Part shown: positions 7,768 to 11,520 of the stretch, one piece after another | How positions within the stretch are numbered: the stretch's first letter is position 1 | Layout: the number at the start of each line of letters is the position of its first letter | Assembly (NCBI GenBank): GCA_012270805.1 | Contig: JAAXHR010000109.1 | Span: 1 to 11,520, forward strand | Origin: Dehalococcoidia bacterium | GTDB taxonomy: Bacteria; Chloroflexota; Dehalococcoidia; Lucifugimonadales; Lucifugimonadaceae | Length of the DNA stretch: 11,520 nt | Direction of reading: 5' to 3' | Notes under the pieces: generated by a model | Database searches by the model: none | Told to the model about the DNA's origin: nothing | The model's input: the letters and a program-made list of their open reading frames with translations, nothing else | Position numbers and translations under genes: made by a program

Positions 7768-8242
7768 GTTCTCAGATATCGGCATCGGCGATTGGCTAAT
7801 GGTACTCGTGCGTTACGCCCATGGTATCGCCGCGATCTCATGGATCGGCGGCAGCATCTTCCACGCCCTCATTCTTCGACCGCTCACCACGACTCAGCCC
7901 GAAAAGATGGCATCCGCCATGTCACTGATCGCCCCGGCCTACCGCGAGATCATCGACATCGCCGTCGTCACTCTCATCGTCTCCGGTATCATCTTGATGT
8001 TCTCACGGATTCAAGGAAGCGAAGCCACCGTCTCGTGGGCCATCTTTCTCGGCATCAAGATCGCGCTGGCCCTATGGATGTTCTACATCGTCTGGCGACG
8101 ACGACGCATGTCCACGGCGGAGACGCTCCGCGAAGGCGCAACGTCGAAACTCCTCGGCTACAACGCCGTCCTCGCGCTAGGCCTCATCGTCTTCCTCCTC
8201 GCCAACGTTCTCCGCGAGCTGGTGGAAGTGTCGCTCAAATGA
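7766..8242 (+). CDS. Four-helix integral membrane protein, CopD/DUF2269-like
   Basis: The 158-residue product is a small inner-membrane protein with four predicted helices at about 10-36, 59-80, 87-110 and 129-153. The first carries RYAHGIAAISWIGGSIF, the H....WIGG pattern typical of CopD-like and DUF2269-like proteins, where the helix 1 histidine may bind metal or heme. A basic loop (WRRRRM) follows helix 3, suggesting a cytoplasmic face there. The true substrate is unknown; copper handling is only a family-level suggestion. The frame extends back to 7706 inside the antisense ribokinase gene, but ATG 7766 gives a natural N-terminus; ATG 7799 is a possible shorter start. There is no clear Shine-Dalgarno. 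It is divergent from the ribokinase gene with overlapping start codons and converges on the small coiled-coil gene with 21 bases between. Confidence 0.75.
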   Translation: MFSDIGIGDWLMVLVRYAHGIAAISWIGGSIFHALILRPLTTTQPEKMASAMSLIAPAYREIIDIAVVTLIVSGIILMFSRIQGSEATVSWAIFLGIKIALALWMFYIVWRRRRMSTAETLREGATSKLLGYNAVLALGLIVFLLANVLRELVEVSLK

Positions 8243-8263
8243 TCAAGCGTTTCGCGATGCCAG

Positions 8264-8473
8264 TCAATCGAAAACCGTCTGAACGACGGCGACAACTGAA
8301 GCGATACCTACCATCAAACCTACAACCATCCCGAACATCCGCCACGTAAGTTCCGACATTAGGTCGGCTTTCAACTCGGCGAGATCGGATTTCGTCGCGA
8401 GATGCTCCAAAGTCGCCTTGATCGAACTCACCTCTTGTTCGACGGTCGACGTACGTCCTTCCATAATGGTCAT
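8264..8473 (-). CDS. Small coiled-coil protein with C-terminal transmembrane helix
   Basis: This 69-residue product has a heptad-like helix (about 8-42) with HLATKSDLAELKADL, followed by one hydrophobic helix (about 44-65, MFGMVVGLMVGIASVVAVV) and a very short tail. The layout resembles many short bacterial hypothetical proteins with a TKxDLAELK segment, including DUF1640-like ones; phage hemolysin XhlA-like proteins share the design. It is probably a tail-anchored membrane protein forming oligomers by its coil; no function can be assigned. Start ATG 8473 is preceded by AAGGCGAG about ten bases upstream and by a plausible promoter. ATG 8464 is an alternative. The last codons contain a terminator-like hairpin. 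Confidence 0.65.
   Translation of the reverse strand: MTIMEGRTSTVEQEVSSIKATLEHLATKSDLAELKADLMSELTWRMFGMVVGLMVGIASVVAVVQTVFD
8271..8289 (-). terminator. Terminator-like hairpin in the last codons of the small coiled-coil gene
   Basis: On the minus strand CCGTC-GTTCA-GACGG forms a five-bp stem with a five-base loop, followed directly by TTTTC. It lies within the final codons, just before TGA (8264-8266). The stem is short, so this is a weak intrinsic terminator candidate. Confidence 0.35.
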
Positions 8474-8512
8474 TTAGCGCTCGCCTTGATATAGCTCCTA
8501 TGTTCTACATCA

Positions 8513-8540
8513 AAGATAGCCTTCAAGCCTCAAGCGTCAA
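8513..8540 (-). promoter_or_regulatory. Possible sigma70-like promoter of the small coiled-coil gene
   Basis: Reading the minus strand, TTGACG (8540-8535) and TATCTT (8518-8513) are separated by 16 bases, with five and four consensus matches. It lies about 40 bases upstream of ATG 8473, leaving a short leader with a Shine-Dalgarno-like AAGGCGAG. It sits between the end of the NHL gene and this gene, so it would uncouple the two. Confidence 0.35.
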
Positions 8541-8559
8541 CCTGCGTTTGTCACAAATC

Positions 8560-9471
8560 TCACAACTTCTGGAACTTCCTCACGCGCTGACCTCGCTCCG
8601 GCGTGCCAATCTCTGCCACGTAGATACTTCCCTCAGAGTCGGTCCAGATACCGTGCGCGGCGCCTAGAATTTTCGCTTCGTCGTCCCCGCGCCAGCGCGT
8701 TACCAACTCACCGTCCAGCGTCCAAACTGACACCGCGCAACCATCGCCTTGTTCCGCCACATAGGCCAAACCGTCGCGGAAGTGGATATCGCCCGGCGCG
8801 GACATGTCGGTCCACTCGGCGATAAAGTTGCCGTCGCCGTCGAAGATCTGGATGCGGCTGTTTTCACGGTCGCAGCCGTACACTCGACCCTCGTCATCGA
8901 CACCGACGTTGTGGACCAGCGCGAACTCGCCCGGCCCGTCGCCAGGAACTCCCCAGTTCATCTCAAATTCGCCGTCGGATGAGAAACGGTGGATGCGCCG
9001 GTTGCCGTAGCCATCCGAAACGTAGATCTTCCCGTTCGGGCCGATCGCGATTCCGGTCGGCGAGTTGAAAGGCTCGCCATGTCGACCGTCCCAGGTGTTG
9101 GTCACTGCCGCCCAGTCTCGGTTGCCCAGCTCCATCAGAATCTCGCCCGATTGGTTGTGCTTCGTGACGATGTGCCGCTGCTTCTCTGACAGCCAGATGT
9201 TGTCGTCGGAGTCGATGAAGATGCCGTGCGGTTCACGGAAGAAGAACTCGGGCGCGATGCCAAGCGTCAGGCCGTAGCCCCAGCTACCAACCAGATCACC
9301 ATCAGTTGTCCACCAAGTCACCGGATGCTGCTCGCGGGCGAACACCCAGACCCGATCCTTGGAGTCGACAGCCACGTCCGAGGCCATCCCAAACTTCCAA
9401 CTCTCCGGCATATTCTTCGGCCACTCCGGCAACACCTCATACCTGTAATCACCATCGCCGACGATCGTCAT
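8560..9471 (-). CDS. Six-bladed NHL beta-propeller protein, peptidyl-alpha-hydroxyglycine amidating lyase-like
   Basis: The 303-residue product consists of six NHL-type blades at roughly 28-60, 78-115, 136-172, 184-218, 225-258 and 270-302. Each follows the pattern HGI/VAV..D..G.IYV.D....R+..F...G. The fold matches the lyase (PAL) domain of peptidylglycine amidating enzymes. Three histidines in equivalent blade positions, H82 (PHGIFID), H187 (VHNV) and H273 (AHGIWTD), correspond to the zinc ligands of PAL. DGYGNRR (153-159) carries Y155, where PAL has its catalytic tyrosine in DGYCNSR, and DREN..RIQIF (201-210) is shared. There is no signal peptide, unlike secreted eukaryotic PAL, so a cytoplasmic metal-dependent enzyme or a binding scaffold are both possible. 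Start ATG 9471 has a strong GAGGAGAG Shine-Dalgarno. A related, truncated gene lies at the right end. Confidence 0.85.
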   Translation of the reverse strand: MTIVGDGDYRYEVLPEWPKNMPESWKFGMASDVAVDSKDRVWVFAREQHPVTWWTTDGDLVGSWGYGLTLGIAPEFFFREPHGIFIDSDDNIWLSEKQRHIVTKHNQSGEILMELGNRDWAAVTNTWDGRHGEPFNSPTGIAIGPNGKIYVSDGYGNRRIHRFSSDGEFEMNWGVPGDGPGEFALVHNVGVDDEGRVYGCDRENSRIQIFDGDGNFIAEWTDMSAPGDIHFRDGLAYVAEQGDGCAVSVWTLDGELVTRWRGDDEAKILGAAHGIWTDSEGSIYVAEIGTPERGQRVRKFQKL

Positions 9472-9476
9472 GACAT

Positions 9477-9484
9477 CTCTCCTC
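9477..9484 (-). promoter_or_regulatory. Strong ribosome binding site of the NHL gene
   Basis: The minus strand reads GAGGAGAG with five bases before ATG 9471. This is one of only two strong Shine-Dalgarno sequences in the window and fixes the NHL start. Confidence 0.75.
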
Positions 9485-9585
9485 GCCCGTAGGCGCCAAG
9501 TCCATTAGCTATGCCATGCATGTTACGGCATTCGGGAGGCGCGCGTAACCGCCGTCCTTCGTCCCCTTCACCAAGCGAGGGAGAC

Positions 9586-9607
9586 GCGGCAAGCAAAGCG
9601 ATGCCGC
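9586..9607. repeat. Inverted repeat GCGGCA/TGCCGC
   Basis: A perfect six-bp inverted repeat (9586-9591 and 9602-9607) encloses a 10-base loop. There is no adjacent T tract on either strand, so it is more likely a repeat remnant or operator-like site than an intrinsic terminator. Confidence 0.4.
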
Positions 9608-9614
9608 AGGGGTG

Positions 9615-9683
9615 CCCGGTCATTTCAATAGGATGATCCCGGTCAAGTCATTAAGATACTCCCGATCATGTCATTCTGAACGG
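9615..9683. repeat. Three degenerate 23-base direct repeats
   Basis: Units begin at 9615 (CCCGGTCA), 9638 (CCCGGTCA) and 9661 (CCCGATCA), exactly 23 bases apart. By eye, units one and two agree at 17 of 23 positions and units two and three at 15 of 23. The third runs into the left arm of the palindrome at 9669. Confidence 0.45.
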
Positions 9684-9755
9684 AGCGAAGCGAAGTGAAG
9701 AATCTAATTGCAACCCTTTGAGACGCAAAGATTCCTCGCTACGCTCGGAATGACA
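9669..9755. repeat. Dispersed palindromic repeat (HSERSEESL type)
   Basis: The left arm (9669-9705) opens TGTCATTCTGAACGGAGCG and ends GAAGAATCT; the right arm (about 9729-9755) is its inverse, AGATTCCTCG...CGGAATGACA, with a short spacer. This matches a widespread bacterial element of the form TGTCATTC(C/T)GAGCGAAGCGA(A/G)GAATCT. Its minus-strand translation gives the familiar spurious peptides HSERSEESL and DSSLRFAPFRMT. The left arm is longer than the right by about ten bases, with extra GAAG-type units. It begins 27 bases past the stop of the membrane-protein gene and could act as a terminator or mRNA-stabilising hairpin; a small non-autonomous mobile element is also possible. Confidence 0.8.
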
Positions 9756-9781
9756 CCTCCTTGACCGTGAACCTCCTGCCA

Positions 9782-10330
9782 TCACTCGGACAGGTCTTCG
9801 ATTTCCAACCAACAGGACTCGATGGCATCCGGGTCCGACAATACGCCAAAGGGGTCGTCGCTCCAAATTTCGTCATTATCATCCGCAACGTACGTATCGC
9901 CGTAACAGCCTTCAACTTCGCCGAACTCGCCCTTCTTGTACAGGAAAATTCTCAGATCGTTTTGCACGAGATCATTCCCTTCCGTCCTTCCGATCAAACT
10001 ATCCGGCAACACGACCTCGTCTCCGTTGTAAAGCCGAAGCCTCGCTTTCCCGATCAGCGCCTTTGAATTGTCCGCATTAGGTGGTTCGTATTTCACCGTC
10101 TCGGTGCCGACATCGCACAACATCAACGCGTCCTCATCATCGGATAAAACAAGCAGAGTTGAACTATCGTCCTCTGCGGGCGATCCGAAGGATCTGCACC
10201 CATCCGCACGTTCGACAACTAGATTGCCGAATATCACTGCGCCAACAACCAGAACGCCGAGAAGCGCAAACGATGCGATCGGAGCCACGATTGACTTCAC
10301 ACTGCCCCTGTTCACGTCTTTGCCAAACAT
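9782..10330 (-). CDS. Single-pass membrane-anchored protein of unknown function
   Basis: I do not recognise the family. The 182-residue product has a short basic N-terminus (MFGKDVNRGSVK), one hydrophobic helix at about 13-38 and an acidic C-terminal domain (about 40-182) expected outside the cytoplasm. That domain holds four cysteines, C45, C72, C142 and C173, enough for two disulfides, and many D/E residues including DDNDE near 150. The helix is not followed by a lipobox or an obvious cleavage site, so it is probably a signal anchor. ATG 10330 has a GAGGAG Shine-Dalgarno. The gene is divergent from the DinB-like gene with 85 bases between, and a palindromic repeat lies right after its stop. 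Confidence 0.7.
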   Translation of the reverse strand: MFGKDVNRGSVKSIVAPIASFALLGVLVVGAVIFGNLVVERADGCRSFGSPAEDDSSTLLVLSDDEDALMLCDVGTETVKYEPPNADNSKALIGKARLRLYNGDEVVLPDSLIGRTEGNDLVQNDLRIFLYKKGEFGEVEGCYGDTYVADDNDEIWSDDPFGVLSDPDAIESCWLEIEDLSE

Positions 10331-10337
10331 TGTCTGT

Positions 10338-10343
10338 CTCCTC
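10338..10343 (-). promoter_or_regulatory. Strong ribosome binding site of the membrane-anchored protein gene
   Basis: The minus strand reads GAGGAG with seven bases before ATG 10330, which fixes this start. Confidence 0.7.
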
Positions 10344-10415
10344 AGATATTTTCACAACGTGTTTGCGAGTTACGGCTAGGTTACTATCGCTTTACGTAGT
10401 TGCCGCTAACTCCGA

Positions 10416-10895
10416 ATGCCCCAACACGATCAAGATACCACCAAACGGCTCATCATCTTCGCCATCGATGACGCATGGCGTCGCTTTCGCGCATCTTTCA
10501 ACGAGCTCCGCAGCGAAGACGCCGCCGAACCCGGAGCCTGCGGCGAGTGGTCCGTCAACCAGATCCTCTGGCACATCGGCGCGTGGGAGCGGCTCCTGAT
10601 GACCGCCCTCAAGACGCCCGACGACGGCTACGACTACCCTGAACCAGATGCGGACTCCCTCAACGAAGAGGCGATATCCACTATGGGCGACGCGTCACCC
10701 CGCGAAGTCATCGAACGACTAGATTCGACCCACCGCCGACTCCGCGACACCCTAGCCAACACGCCAGCCAGCCATTTCGACCAAGACCACCCCAGACGTC
10801 GGCTTATCGACGAGTGGTCGTTCCTCCACTACGAAGAGCACGCCGCACAAATCGCCGCGTGGCGGGTCGATCGATCAACCGAAACGCCGACTTAA
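10416..10895 (+). CDS. DinB-like four-helix metal-site protein
   Basis: The 159-residue product fits the DinB/YfiT superfamily (DinB_2 or ClbS/DfsB-like), four-helix bundles with a three-histidine metal site. EWSVNQILWHIGAWERL (44-60) supplies H53, and LHYEEHAAQIAAWR (137-150) supplies H138 and H142, the usual H..(x3)H pair near the C-terminus. Family members include thiol-dependent S-transferases (bacillithiol, mycothiol) and ClbS-type resistance proteins, but most are uncharacterised, so the substrate is unknown. Length is normal and there is no signal peptide, so it should be cytoplasmic. ATG 10416 has no clear Shine-Dalgarno. Its TAA overlaps the stop of the convergent NHL gene in a shared TTAA (10892-10895). 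Confidence 0.8.
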   Translation: MPQHDQDTTKRLIIFAIDDAWRRFRASFNELRSEDAAEPGACGEWSVNQILWHIGAWERLLMTALKTPDDGYDYPEPDADSLNEEAISTMGDASPREVIERLDSTHRRLRDTLANTPASHFDQDHPRRRLIDEWSFLHYEEHAAQIAAWRVDRSTETPT

Positions 10896-11520
10896 ACCGC
10901 CACCCACTTCCGCAAACTAGTAACTTCACGCGGCGGATTCAAGTTCGACCCGGTGTTGGTGTACGACACCTCGGCGACATAGACCGCCCCAGTCGAATCC
11001 GTCGCGATGCCGTGCGACGCGATGAACTGGTCGTGTCCCTCGCCCGGAAGATCGGCACCGAACTTGTCAACCTCGTTCAGATCCATGTCCAGCACTACGA
11101 CGCGGTTGCCCAGATTGCGGACACCCTTCTGCACCGCCGGCGCACCGGCCTCAGCGACATACATCCGATCATCCCCCGCGCGACCATTGGAACACGCGAT
11201 GGGACGATGCATGTGCTTCTGACCTAGATACTCGCCATCCAGACTGAACACCTGAATCCTGAAGTTCTCGCGGTCCGCTACAACAATCTTGTCATTGCCT
11301 AGAAGGCAGATGTTGTGCGGCAGACTAAACTGCCCATCCAGCGCGCCCGGCTCGCCCCATGACTTGACGTGGTTGCCATCAGAGTCGTACTTGTGGACTC
11401 TCGAGTTCCCGTAACCGTCCGTGATGAATATGTCTCCTGACTCCGGATGCACCACGATGTCCGTCGGACGGTTGAACGGATCACCCTCCTGCCACGCAGC
11501 CGGCTTTCCACGCTCGCCCA
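10892..11520 (-). CDS. NHL beta-propeller protein, PAL-like, C-terminal part (5' end outside window)
   Basis: The frame is open from the right edge (first full codon 11518-11516, GERGKPAAWQ), so the N-terminus is missing and GTG 11455 is an internal codon, not a start. The visible 208 residues form about four NHL blades. DPFNRPTDIVV, ITDGYGNSRVHKYDSDG, GQFSLPHNI, VADRENFRIQVFSLDGEYL and FIASHGIATDS closely follow the lyase domain of eukaryotic peptidylglycine amidating enzymes (DGYCNSR, VPHS, VADRENGRIQ). Two zinc-ligand histidines are visible, encoded at 11317-11315 and 11014-11012. It is clearly related to the NHL gene at 8560-9471, sharing DGYGN.R, HN and DREN.RIQ+F. Whether it has a signal peptide cannot be seen. 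It converges on the DinB-like gene with a four-base overlap. Confidence 0.85.
   Translation of the reverse strand, partial: GERGKPAAWQEGDPFNRPTDIVVHPESGDIFITDGYGNSRVHKYDSDGNHVKSWGEPGALDGQFSLPHNICLLGNDKIVVADRENFRIQVFSLDGEYLGQKHMHRPIACSNGRAGDDRMYVAEAGAPAVQKGVRNLGNRVVVLDMDLNEVDKFGADLPGEGHDQFIASHGIATDSTGAVYVAEVSYTNTGSNLNPPREVTSLRKWVAV

Larger units (their letters stand above)
9472..9781. other. 310-base noncoding region with repeats
   Basis: This stretch between two minus-strand genes holds the ribosome binding site and presumably the promoter of the NHL gene at its left end. Then come a hairpin at 9586-9607, three degenerate 23-base units at 9615-9683, and a dispersed-type palindrome at 9669-9755 just downstream of the membrane-protein gene stop. 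I see no gene here; the only open frame crossing it is the translated repeat. Confidence 0.7.

Noticed and set aside
9666..9866. 66-residue minus-strand open frame
   Set aside because: It reads HSERSEESL...DSSLRFAPFRMT, the well-known spurious translation of the dispersed palindrome, and overlaps a better gene.
1..11520. CRISPR array, tRNA, rRNA or complete insertion sequence
   Set aside because: No regular spaced repeats of CRISPR type, no cloverleaf or rRNA segment noticed, and no transposase or integrase motif in any frame.

Overview
The window looks like chromosomal DNA of a free-living bacterium with densely packed short operons, frequent strand switching and GC-rich coding sequence. 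Hand counts of single 60-base lines gave about 70% GC in the dihydroorotate dehydrogenase gene and 67% in the 254-residue orphan. Two NHL beta-propeller genes and one copy of a dispersed palindrome whose spurious translation reads HSERSEESL would fit Chloroflexota (SAR202 or Dehalococcoidia-like) or another environmental lineage. This placement is an inference; no rRNA or tRNA is present to settle it.

Layout. Positions 1-585 are the C-terminal part of a PLP-dependent threonine/serine dehydratase-like enzyme. After 23 bases follows a 1067-residue single-chain restriction-modification-like protein (609-3812), with an N-terminal D...ExK nuclease signature, a gamma-class N6-adenine methyltransferase core (DPSCGSGTF, NPPW) and a C-terminal target-recognition-like region. 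Downstream and on the other strand are a distinctly lower-GC gene for a zinc-ribbon/DUF4145 protein (3981-4739) and an acidic protein of unknown family (4806-5570). Divergent from the latter is a class 2 dihydroorotate dehydrogenase (5742-6782). It converges on a ribokinase-family gene (6793-7767), whose start codon overlaps that of a divergent four-helix membrane protein (7766-8242). Then come a 69-residue coiled-coil/TM protein (8264-8473), an NHL propeller protein (8560-9471), a 310-base noncoding stretch holding the dispersed palindrome, a single-pass membrane protein (9782-10330), a DinB-like metal-site protein (10416-10895) and a second, truncated NHL propeller gene that runs off the right end.

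How the genes relate. Most are unrelated housekeeping or accessory genes, not one pathway. The best candidate for an accessory, possibly defensive, block is 609-5570: the restriction-modification-like enzyme, the low-GC DUF4145 protein (a family often found near or fused to restriction enzymes) and the orphan acidic protein. No complete known multi-gene defence system is visible, and I did not find convincing proof of a new one. The two NHL proteins are clear relatives of each other and resemble peptidyl-alpha-hydroxyglycine amidating lyase around its zinc-binding histidines, which is the most biochemically intriguing lead.
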